From positions 1,008,721 through 1,072,720 of the forward strand of contig NZ_VNIA01000001.1 of assembly GCF_008124875.1 (NCBI RefSeq): 64,000 nucleotides of DNA. Reading direction: 5' to 3'. A model generated the notes under the pieces. It was given only the letters and a program-made list of their open reading frames with translations, did not search any database and had not been told where the DNA came from. A program made the translations under genes and the position numbers. The stretch is from Tenacibaculum adriaticum (lineage in GTDB: Bacteria > Bacteroidota > Bacteroidia > Flavobacteriales > Flavobacteriaceae). Below are positions 9,063-17,500 of this stretch, one piece after another (within the stretch, counting starts at the first letter, position 1; every line of letters begins with the position of its first letter).

Positions 9063-9671
9063 ATGAGCTTAATAAAACTTACGATTAAAGGAATTTCTTA
9101 TAGTCAAACGCAAAGCGGAGCATATGCGTTAGTACTAAGCGAAATGGAAGGAACAAGAACACTACCGATTATTATCGGAGCTTTCGAGGCGCAATCTATT
9201 GCTATTGCTTTAGAAAAAGAAATTAGACCCCCAAGACCACTTACCCACGATTTATTTAAAACATTTGCTGATAGATTTAAAATTAATATCAAACAAATTA
9301 TTATTCATAAGTTAGTTGATGGTGTGTTTTTTTCAAGTCTTATTTGTGAACGAGAAGGGATAGAAGAGGTTATAGATACTAGAACTTCAGATGCTATTGC
9401 ATTAGCAGTTCGATTTCAAGCTCCTATTTATACATATGAAAATATTTTAGATAAAGCAGGTATCTATTTAAAACTAGATGAAGAAATTACATTTGAAGAG
9501 GATTTAGACCCTGATGAGATTGAAATTGCTCTTGAAAAAGAATCCTCAAAAGAGGAAGATTTTTCAGTATTCTCTTTACAAGAACTACATGAACAGTTAA
9601 ACGAAGCTGTAGCTAACGAAGATTATGAGTTAGCAGCCCAAATTCGTGACGAAATTAGTAAGCGACCTTAA
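9063..9671 (+). CDS. Bifunctional nuclease family protein with C-terminal UVR motif
   Basis: 202 residues. The N-terminal two thirds (about 1-135) are the DUF151/bifunctional nuclease (BFN) domain: LSEMEGTRTLPIIIGAFEAQSIAIALE and TRTSDAIALAVRFQAPIYTYE are the hallmark segments. An acidic linker is followed by a UvrB/UvrC-type UVR motif (about 165-200, LHEQLNEAVANEDYELAAQIRDEI). The UVR motif is a helical hairpin used for protein contacts in UvrABC and Clp adaptors. The biochemical role in Bacteroidota is not established. The gene is 17 bases upstream of the nucleoside transporter and may be cotranscribed with it. Confidence 0.9.
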   Translation: MSLIKLTIKGISYSQTQSGAYALVLSEMEGTRTLPIIIGAFEAQSIAIALEKEIRPPRPLTHDLFKTFADRFKINIKQIIIHKLVDGVFFSSLICEREGIEEVIDTRTSDAIALAVRFQAPIYTYENILDKAGIYLKLDEEITFEEDLDPDEIEIALEKESSKEEDFSVFSLQELHEQLNEAVANEDYELAAQIRDEISKRP

Positions 9672-9688
9672 AAACAAACATTTATAAA

Positions 9689-11404
9689 ATGAAGAAACTA
9701 CTCGGTTTAGTATTCTTTTGTGTTTCCATAATAACTTTTGGACAGAATTTAGAAAAAAGATGGAACTTTTCATCTATTGAAAATACCAATGGAGAACAAG
9801 TTACACCCATTTCTAATGATGATTTTTTTAATATTTTAGACGGAAAATTTGAATTTTCTCTAAAAGCCAAAGACAGCCTAAAATTTATAGGTACTTATAT
9901 TCATCAAAATAATTTATTAATTTTTAAGTATCAGCAACCTAGCGACACCGTTCGTTATTACAATGTTGTTGAACTTACAGATACAAATTTAACATTATCA
10001 GAAAATAATGTTTTGTATAAGTTTTCATCACCAGTAAATCTGGAAAATACTGAAGTTACTGAAATCGTTGAGGTTAAAAAAGATGAAATTGTTCCGAGTC
10101 AAGGATTTTCAATAGGTAGTTTGTGGAGAGGAGTTTTAGGAATGATAGTGCTTTTAATTATAGCATTTATATTTAGTGCCAATCGAAAAGGTATTGATTG
10201 GAAAACGGTGGGCTTAGGTTTAGTTTTTCAATTATTAATAGCTATTGGGGTTTTAAAAATACCTTTTATTCAAAAAGCTTTTGAGTGGATTGGTAGTTTA
10301 TTCGTAAGTGTATTAGACTTTACTAGGGCAGGAAGTAAATTTTTATTTGAGGGCTTAGTTGTAGATATGGATAAATTCGGATTCATCTTTGCTTTTCAAG
10401 TTTTACCAACAATAATATTTTTCTCCGCACTAACGTCATTATTATTTTACTTAGGATTAATTCAGAAAGTTGTAAAAGGGCTAGCTTGGTTATTATCTAA
10501 AGGATTAAAAATTTCGGGAGCTGAAAGTTTATCAGTAGCAGGAAATATCTTTTTAGGTCAAACTGAAGCGCCGCTTTTAATCAAGGCATATTTAGAAAAA
10601 ATGAACCGATCTGAAATGCTATTGGTAATGATAGGAGGTATGGCAACGGTTGCAGGTGCAGTATTGGCAGCTTATATAGGGTTCTTAGGAGGTGATGATC
10701 CTGTATTGCGATTACAATTCGCAAAACACTTATTAGCTGCATCGGTTATGGCAGCACCAGGAGCTATTGTAATTTCTAAAATATTATATCCTCAAACAGA
10801 AGACGTAAATACAGATGTTAAAGTTTCTTCAGAAAAAATAGGTTCAAATATTTTAGATGCTATTGCTAACGGAACAACGGAAGGTTTGCAATTAGCGATG
10901 AATGTAGGAGCTATGTTGTTAGTTTTTGTAGCATTTATTGCGATGATAAATGGAATTTTAGGATGGGTTGGTGACGTTACTACCTTAAATGATTGGATGG
11001 CAGCAAACACACCTTATGAAAAATTTTCTTTAGAAGCATTTTTAGGATATATTTTTGCTCCTTTAATGTGGTTGATTGGAGTTGCTAGAGAAGATATGGC
11101 GTTAATGGGTCAATTACTTGGAATTAAACTAGCAGCAAGTGAATTTGTTGGGTACATTCAATTAGCGGATTTAAAAGATGTTGCAAGCGCTACACATTTA
11201 ACATATAATAAATCGATTATTATGGCAACCTATATGCTTTGTGGATTTGCAAATTTTGCATCTATAGGTATTCAAATAGGAGGAATAGGTTCGTTAGCTC
11301 CTGGGCAACGAAAAACATTATCTGAGTTCGGAATAAAAGCTTTAATAGGAGGTACAATTGCATCATTAATGTCAGCAACTATTGCAGGTATGATTATCGG
11401 TTAA
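9689..11404 (+). CDS. Concentrative nucleoside transporter (CNT/NupC family) with N-terminal periplasmic domain
   Basis: 571 residues, well over the roughly 400 of bacterial NupC. Residues 1-18 form a Sec signal peptide (ending ITFGQ). Residues 20-130 form a soluble beta-rich domain (WNFSSIENTNGEQ ... FIGTYIHQNNLLIFKY) that looks like a lipocalin-type module. Residues 140-571 are the CNT transporter: a TM helix, the gating segment, NIFLGQTEAPLLIKAYL (nucleoside and Na+ site) and GVAREDMALMGQLLGIKLAASEFVGY in the C-terminal core. It imports nucleosides with Na+ or H+ through the inner membrane. The extra domain would sit in the periplasm. A hairpin terminator follows. Confidence 0.92.
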   Translation: MKKLLGLVFFCVSIITFGQNLEKRWNFSSIENTNGEQVTPISNDDFFNILDGKFEFSLKAKDSLKFIGTYIHQNNLLIFKYQQPSDTVRYYNVVELTDTNLTLSENNVLYKFSSPVNLENTEVTEIVEVKKDEIVPSQGFSIGSLWRGVLGMIVLLIIAFIFSANRKGIDWKTVGLGLVFQLLIAIGVLKIPFIQKAFEWIGSLFVSVLDFTRAGSKFLFEGLVVDMDKFGFIFAFQVLPTIIFFSALTSLLFYLGLIQKVVKGLAWLLSKGLKISGAESLSVAGNIFLGQTEAPLLIKAYLEKMNRSEMLLVMIGGMATVAGAVLAAYIGFLGGDDPVLRLQFAKHLLAASVMAAPGAIVISKILYPQTEDVNTDVKVSSEKIGSNILDAIANGTTEGLQLAMNVGAMLLVFVAFIAMINGILGWVGDVTTLNDWMAANTPYEKFSLEAFLGYIFAPLMWLIGVAREDMALMGQLLGIKLAASEFVGYIQLADLKDVASATHLTYNKSIIMATYMLCGFANFASIGIQIGGIGSLAPGQRKTLSEFGIKALIGGTIASLMSATIAGMIIG

Positions 11405-11425
11405 TAACTTATTGAAATAAATTTT

Positions 11426-11462
11426 AAAAGCATCAGCAAAATAAGTTGATGCTTTTTTATTT
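11426..11462 (+). terminator. Intrinsic terminator after the nucleoside transporter
   Basis: AAAAGCATCA pairs with TGATGCTTTT over an 11-base loop, followed by TTTATTTTT. It lies between the transporter stop and thyA. Confidence 0.88.
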
Positions 11463-11484
11463 TTACACAAATCAAGAATAGAAC

Positions 11485-12309
11485 ATGAAGCAGTATTTAG
11501 ATTTAGTAAAACACGTTTTAGAAAACGGTAACGAAAAAGGGGATAGAACAGGAACTGGAACCAAAAGTGTATTTGGGTATCAAATGCGTTTTGACTTAAG
11601 TAAAGGCTTTCCAATGGTAACCACTAAGAAGTTACACTTAAAATCTATTATTTACGAGCTGTTATGGTTTATTAAAGGCGATACTAATGTTAAGTATTTA
11701 CAAGAAAACGGAGTTCGTATTTGGAATGATTGGGCGGATGAAAAAGGTGATTTAGGCCCTGTTTACGGTCATCAATGGCGTAACTGGAACAGTGATGAGG
11801 TGGATCAGTTAAAAGAAGTGATAGAGACGTTAAAAAAGAATCCGAATAGTAGAAGGATGTTAGTTTCTGCATGGAATCCAAGTGTATTGCCAGATACTTC
11901 AAAATCTTTTTCTGAAAATGTTGCGAACGGAAAAGCTGCCTTACCACCGTGTCATGCGTTTTTTCAATTTTATGTTGCTGATGGTAAGTTGTCTTGCCAA
12001 CTATACCAGCGTAGTGCGGATATCTTTTTAGGAGTGCCTTTTAATATAGCAAGTTATGCATTATTTACCATGATGATAGCTCAGGTTTGTGGTTATGAAG
12101 CGGGTGAATTTATCCATACTTTTGGAGATGCACATATTTATAATAATCATAAAGAGCAATTAGAATTACAATTGTCTCGTGACCCAAGACCACTTCCGAA
12201 GATGAAAATAAATTCAGCTATAAAAAATATCGAAGATTTTACGTTTGAAGATTTTGAATTGGTAGACTATAATCCACATCCACACATTAAAGGTGTTGTA
12301 GCTGTGTAA
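11485..12309 (+). CDS. thyA: Thymidylate synthase
   Basis: 274 residues. Converts dUMP and 5,10-methylene-tetrahydrofolate to dTMP and dihydrofolate in the cytoplasm. The catalytic cysteine is C156 in PPCHAFF. Substrate-binding motifs are DRTGTGT near residue 20, [27 protein letters not shown] and [12 protein letters not shown]. The dihydrofolate it makes is recycled by FolA, encoded two genes downstream. Between them sits a small antitoxin-like gene. The length and all active-site segments are normal. Confidence 0.98.
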   Translation: MKQYLDLVKHVLENGNEKGDRTGTGTKSVFGYQMRFDLSKGFPMVTTKKLHLKSIIYELLWFIKGDTNVKYLQENGVRIWNDWADEKGDLGPVYGHQWRNWNSDEVDQLKEVIETLKKNPNSRRMLVSAWNPSVLPDTSKSFSENVANGKAALPPCHAFFQFYVADGKLSCQLYQRSADIFLGVPFNIASYALFTMMIAQVCGYEAGEFIHTFGDAHIYNNHKEQLELQLSRDPRPLPKMKINSAIKNIEDFTFEDFELVDYNPHPHIKGVVAV

Positions 12310-12391
12310 TTTAACTTTAATTTGTAGGTGAGAGGCTTTTATTTCTTGTAAATAGTTTTTAATTTAGTAACGTAATTAAAATAACTAAATT

Positions 12392-12574
12392 ATGACTATT
12401 GCTACGGATACTTTAAAAGAAGAAATTTACGATAAATTAGCTGAGATTAATGATGAAAATGTACTCTCAGCTATCAAGACAATTATCAACAAACTAGAGA
12501 ATGATTCTTTAGATAAATTTACCGTAAAAGAAGACTTTTCAGGATACATTAAAGAATGGGTTAAGAGTATGTAA
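12392..12574 (+). CDS. Small antitoxin-like protein, no toxin partner
   Basis: 60 residues, mostly helical and charged: MTIATDTLKEEIYDKLAEINDE, then AIKTIINKLENDSL and a short hydrophilic tail ending YIKEWVKSM. It resembles the short helical proteins placed in front of RelE/ParE toxins in Bacteroidota, but this is resemblance only. The next gene, 33 bases downstream, is folA, so no toxin is encoded next to it. It starts 82 bases after thyA and probably belongs to the thyA-folA-gldA transcript. It could be an orphan antitoxin or an unrelated small regulator. Confidence 0.65.
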   Translation: MTIATDTLKEEIYDKLAEINDENVLSAIKTIINKLENDSLDKFTVKEDFSGYIKEWVKSM

Positions 12575-12607
12575 TTTTTACATATTTTAGCAAGATAACT
12601 TTACTGA

Positions 12608-13099
12608 ATGATAACAATAATTGCTGCGATTGGAAAAAACAATGCGTTGGGGAAAAACAATGATTTAATTTGGCATTTACCAGCCGATTTAAAACGCTTT
12701 AAAAAAGTTACTTCTGGTCATCATATTTTAATGGGGCGCAATACTTTTGAGAGCATTGGTAAGCCTTTACCTAACAGAACTACCATTATCATTACTCGAA
12801 ACAATAATTATTTTGTAGATGGGTGTTTAATTGCAAATAGTTTAAATGATGCAATTGATTTAGCCCGAGAAGATGAGGAAGTTTTTATTATTGGTGGAGC
12901 TCAAATCTACAAACAAGCGATTAAAAATAGTTTGGTTGAAAAATTAGATATTACTTACGTACACGAAGAATTTGAAGCAGATGTGTATTTTCCTGAAATA
13001 GACTTAACTGTTTGGGAAGAAGTAGCAAGAGAAAATTTTAAAGCAGACGAAAAAAATAAACACGATTATAGTTTCGTTTCATACAAACGAAAGAAATAA
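12608..13099 (+). CDS. folA: Dihydrofolate reductase
   Basis: 163 residues, standard DHFR length. Reduces dihydrofolate to tetrahydrofolate with NADPH. Visible hallmarks are MITIIAAIGKNNALGKNNDLIWHLPADLKRFK (NADPH and substrate loops, acidic residue in the LPADL helix), HHILMGRNTFESIGKPLPNRTTII and FIIGGAQIYKQAI. It completes the thymidylate cycle with ThyA upstream. Two bases separate its stop from the gldA start, so folA and gldA are cotranscribed. Confidence 0.97.
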   Translation: MITIIAAIGKNNALGKNNDLIWHLPADLKRFKKVTSGHHILMGRNTFESIGKPLPNRTTIIITRNNNYFVDGCLIANSLNDAIDLAREDEEVFIIGGAQIYKQAIKNSLVEKLDITYVHEEFEADVYFPEIDLTVWEEVARENFKADEKNKHDYSFVSYKRKK

Positions 13100-13101
13100 C
13101 T

Positions 13102-13998
13102 ATGTCAATTCAACTTACATCGATAACTAAAAAATACGGAGCGCAAAAAGCAGTTAACGAAATTTCATTTTCAGCTAAAAAAGGAGAGATTGTTGGTTTT
13201 TTAGGTACAAATGGGGCAGGGAAATCTACTACTATGAAAATCTTAACAGGATTTATTAAACCTACTAATGGAACTGTTTTGGTTAACGATATTGATGTGG
13301 TGATAAATCCTATTGAAGCGCAAAGAAACATTGGGTATTTGCCAGAACATAATCCGCTTTACTTGGATATGTATGTGCGAGAGTATTTGCAGTTTCAAGC
13401 ATCTATTCATAAGACAGAAAAATCCAAAATAGATGAAGTGATTGATAAAGTTGGATTAACCCTTGAAGCTCATAAAAAAATAGGTCAATTATCTAAAGGA
13501 TACCGTCAACGTGTTGGATTAGCAGCAGCCATTTTACATAATCCGAAGGTGTTAATTTTAGACGAACCTACTACGGGTTTAGATCCCAATCAATTAGTAG
13601 AAATTCGTGAATTAATTAAAGAATTGGGTAAAGATAAAACGGTTTTATTTTCAACGCATATTATGCAAGAAGTAGAAGCGGTTTGTGATCGAGTAATAAT
13701 AATAAATAAAGGGGCGCTAATTATAGATAAAAAACTTTCTGAACTGAAAGAAAGTAAAGAGCAAATTATAAAAATTGGTTTTGATTATAAAATTGAAGAA
13801 CAATTTTTACAACGATTACCCAACGTTTTAAATATTAAAAACAACTACGATAATTCCTGGACGATTACTTTTTCTTCGGATGAAGATATGCGTCCTAAAC
13901 TATTTGACTTCGCTCAAGAACACGGATTAAAAATCCTTGAATTAAATTCAGAAAATAAAACTTTAGAAAGTTTGTTTAGAGAATTAACGAAGAATTAG
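13102..13998 (+). CDS. gldA: Gliding-motility ABC transporter ATPase GldA
   Basis: 298 residues. ABC ATPase with Walker A GTNGAGKS at 35-42 (Thr where most ABC proteins have Pro), Q-loop region NIGYLPEHNPLYLDMYVREYL, signature LSKGYRQR at about 130-136, Walker B VLILDEPTTGLD and the H-loop STHIMQEVEAVCDRV. The 'NPLYLDMYVREYL' segment and the spacing match GldA of flavobacteria, the ATPase of the GldAFG exporter needed for gliding. The C-terminal 80 residues are a small accessory domain. The permeases gldF and gldG are not next to it. An unrelated ABC-2 type ATPase is the alternative. Confidence 0.85.
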   Translation: MSIQLTSITKKYGAQKAVNEISFSAKKGEIVGFLGTNGAGKSTTMKILTGFIKPTNGTVLVNDIDVVINPIEAQRNIGYLPEHNPLYLDMYVREYLQFQASIHKTEKSKIDEVIDKVGLTLEAHKKIGQLSKGYRQRVGLAAAILHNPKVLILDEPTTGLDPNQLVEIRELIKELGKDKTVLFSTHIMQEVEAVCDRVIIINKGALIIDKKLSELKESKEQIIKIGFDYKIEEQFLQRLPNVLNIKNNYDNSWTITFSSDEDMRPKLFDFAQEHGLKILELNSENKTLESLFRELTKN

Positions 13999-14006
13999 TA
14001 TTTAAA

Positions 14007-14537
14007 ATGCAAGAAATAAAGTTGTATAAATCAAAGAAAAAGGCAATACAAATGATGTTGCTGTGTACGCCATTTGTATTGATAGGAATATGGATGATTC
14101 CAGAAAAACCAATTTTAGGTTGGTTGAGTATTGCTTTCTTTGGTTTAGCTTATCCTTTTGGAATTTTTAATTTATTTGATAAAAAACCAATGATAATCAT
14201 AAATGAGATTGGTATTTATGATAGAAGCACGAATACCGATTTTATCAACTGGGAGCTGATTCAAGATGCTTACCCATTAAATATAAACGGACAAAAATTT
14301 GTGTGTTTAGTCATAGATGAAAAATATAAGCCTTCGAATAATAAAAGTTCATTATATAAAAACGCAGCAAAGCTTAACGAAGCTATTGGAGCACAAGAAT
14401 TGAATATTCATTTAGGACAAATTCAAAAAATTGATGAGGTAAAATTAACTGATTTTATACTCGAAATGTCTAGAGCCGATAAACCCACCAAAGCGGAATT
14501 ATTTAAAGCATTGCCTAGAAATAGACAGTTTTCTTAA
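14007..14537 (+). CDS. STM3941-like membrane protein
   Basis: 176 residues. Two adjacent hydrophobic helices near the N-terminus (about 15-32 and 35-55) are followed by a soluble domain with KPMIIINEIGIYDRSTNTDFINWELIQDAY, a pattern of PH-like 'STM3941 family' proteins of unknown function. It begins eight bases after gldA and ends the thyA-folA-gldA transcript. It converges on dnaE with a 30-base gap. Confidence 0.65.
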   Translation: MQEIKLYKSKKKAIQMMLLCTPFVLIGIWMIPEKPILGWLSIAFFGLAYPFGIFNLFDKKPMIIINEIGIYDRSTNTDFINWELIQDAYPLNINGQKFVCLVIDEKYKPSNNKSSLYKNAAKLNEAIGAQELNIHLGQIQKIDEVKLTDFILEMSRADKPTKAELFKALPRNRQFS

Positions 14538-14567
14538 TTTATTATATATAAGTTTTAGATATATTTT

Positions 14568-17500
14568 TTAATTCAATTTATAATTAATATGTTGATTATC
14601 TAATTCGGTTAAAAAAGTATTCGAAATTTTAATTTTAGTATTTCTACTCGGTACATCTATTTCAATTTTTTCTTCAACATCATATACTACAAAACGGACA
14701 TTATGAGTACCTCCATTAGTAGCGAATAAATGCTGTAAATTTTTGATAGTATTTTCTTTAACTTCTTGTAGCGGTAGCTTTATAGTGATTTTTTTACACA
14801 TCTTATCCATAATATCGTGTAGCAAGTTAAAATCGGTAAACTGAATTCTAGGTTCACCTTTTACACCCTCTTTATTCGTCCAGCCTGGTTTTACCGTTGC
14901 TTTTATATACAAAAAAGAGTTAGGTACTAAGAAATGTTTAAACTTTAAATAATCCTCACCAAAAATTCTAAATTCAAAACTATCGTTATAATCTTCCATG
15001 GTAAAAGCAGCCCAACCTTTACCAGCTTTAGATACACGATGCTGAACATCGGTTACAATGCCTGCAAAATGTAAGCCCATTCCTTCGTATTTAGGCAAGG
15101 TTTTAAAATGAGATAGATTGGCATTACAAAACTTCATTTCATTTTTAAAATCATCTAAAGGATGTGCAGAAATATACATTCCCACCATTTCTTTTTCTTT
15201 AGCTAGCAACTCCATAGTTCCCCAAGTATCGCAATCTGGGATTAAAGGTTCTGGCATTTCTTCTTCAGAAGCCTCACCGAATAGTGAAACCTGTGATGAG
15301 TTTAAATTTTCTTGGTATTTGTTTCCATAGCGAATAGCTTTTTCTAAAAAAGTTTGTCCTTTTTCATCGGTAACATAATATTGTGCTCGATGAGTTTCAG
15401 TAAAAGAATCAAAACCACCGGCTAATACTAAGCCTTCAAAAGCTTTTTTATTTGCTACACGTAAATCTACCCGTTTTGCCACGTCAAAAATGGAAGAAAA
15501 ATGCCCATTTTCTTCACGTTCATCAATAATTGCTTTTACAGCACCACTACCAACACCTCTAATTGCTGCCATACCAAAACGAACAGCACCGTCTTTATTT
15601 ACAGAAAATTTAGAAAAAGATTCATTAACATCTGGACCTAAAACAGCTAAGCCCATACGTTTACATTCTTCCATAAAAAAGGATACAGACTTAATATCGT
15701 TCATGTTGTTTGAAAGAACTGCTGCCATATATTCTGCAGGATAATGTGCTTTTAAATACGCAGTTTGATAAGCGATCCAAGCATAACAAGTAGAGTGAGA
15801 TTTGTTAAAAGCATAGGATGCAAAGGCTTCCCAGTCTTTCCAAATTTTCTCTAGTTTATCGGCGTCATGACCTTTTGCAGAAGCTTGTTCCACAAACTTT
15901 GGCTTCATTTTTTCTAAGACAGCAATTTGCTTTTTACCCATCGCTTTACGAAGTACATCGGCTTCACCTTTGGTAAAATCTGCTAATTTTTGAGAGAGTA
16001 ACATTACTTGCTCTTGGTATACAGTAATGCCGTAGGTTTCAGCTAAATACTCCTCCATGGCAGGTAAATCGTATTCGATTTCCTCATCACCATGTTTTCT
16101 ATTAATAAAAGACGGAATGTATTCCATTGGTCCTGGACGATACAAAGCGTTCATGGCAATTAAATCTTCAAAAACAGTAGGTTTTAAAGATCTCATGTGT
16201 TTTTGCATTCCAGGAGATTCATATTGAAAAATACCTACAGTTTCTCCTCTTTGGAAAAGTTCGTAGGTCTTTTCGTCGTCTAACGGAAAATTCTCTGGAT
16301 CAAGATCAATATTGTGACGTGCTTTTACAATTTTTACGGTGTCTTTAATCAGCGTCAATGTTTTTAATCCCAAGAAATCCATTTTCAATAAACCAGCACT
16401 TTCTACTACCGAGTTATCGAATTGGGTAACGTACATGTCAGAGTCTTTCGCTACTGAAACAGGAACGAAGTTCGTTATATCATCAGGAGTAATAATTACT
16501 CCACAAGCGTGAATACCCGTATTACGAACAGAACCTTCTAATACTAATGCTTTGTTGAGGGTTTCAGCCTCGATTCCGTTTCCGTGAGAAATGGCAATCA
16601 ATTCGTTTACCATTTCTTTTTCTTCGGAGCGAAGTGCTGCCACTTTCCCTTTGCTTTTAGCATCCTCACCAAAAATATTTTGAAGCTTAATTCCTGGTAT
16701 TAATTTAGAAATTCTATCTGCTTCGAATAATGGTAAATCTAGTACACGAGCGGTATCTCTAACTGAAGATTTAGCCGCCATGGTACCATAAGTAATAATT
16801 TGTGCTACTTGGTTGGCTCCATACTTTTCAATTACATAATCCATTACACGACCACGTCCTTCATCATCAAAATCAATATCAATATCGGGCATCGATACAC
16901 GTTCTGGATTCAAAAAACGCTCAAAAAGTAGGTCGTATTTAATAGGGTCTATATTGGTAATCCATAAACAATATGCAACGACACTTCCTGCAGCAGAACC
17001 ACGACCAGGACCTACAGAAACATCCATGTTTCTAGCTTCTCGAATAAAATCTTCTACAATTAAGAAATATCCTGGGTAACCAGTTTTTTCAATTACTTCA
17101 AGTTCAAAGTCTAGACGTTCTTTAATACTTTCAGTAATTTCACCATAACGTTTTTTGGCACCTTCGTAAGTTAGATGTGCTAAGTAATTATTTTCACCTC
17201 GCTTCCCTCCATCTTCTTCATCTTTAATATCTTTAAATTGTTCAGGGATATCAAAAGCGGGTAATAAAACGTCTCGCGCAAGTGTAAACGCTTCAATTTT
17301 ATCAACTATTTCCTGAATATTACTAATGGCTTCAGGAAGATCCGCAAACAGCTTTTTCATTTCTTCCGAAGACTTAAAATAATATTGATCGTTCGGGAGT
17401 CCATAACGATAACCACGACCACGGCCAATAGGTGTAGCTTGTTTTTCACCGTCTTTTACACACAATAAAATATCGTGCGCATTCGCATCCTTTTGATCTA

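Noticed and set aside
12392..12607. Complete toxin-antitoxin pair between thyA and folA
   Set aside because: Only the antitoxin-like gene is present. The next frame is folA, and no RelE/ParE-like protein is found on either strand.
15118..15744. Plus-strand open frames of 70-84 codons inside dnaE
   Set aside because: They lie wholly antisense to a conserved gene and show no domain or signal. They are by-products of its codon use.
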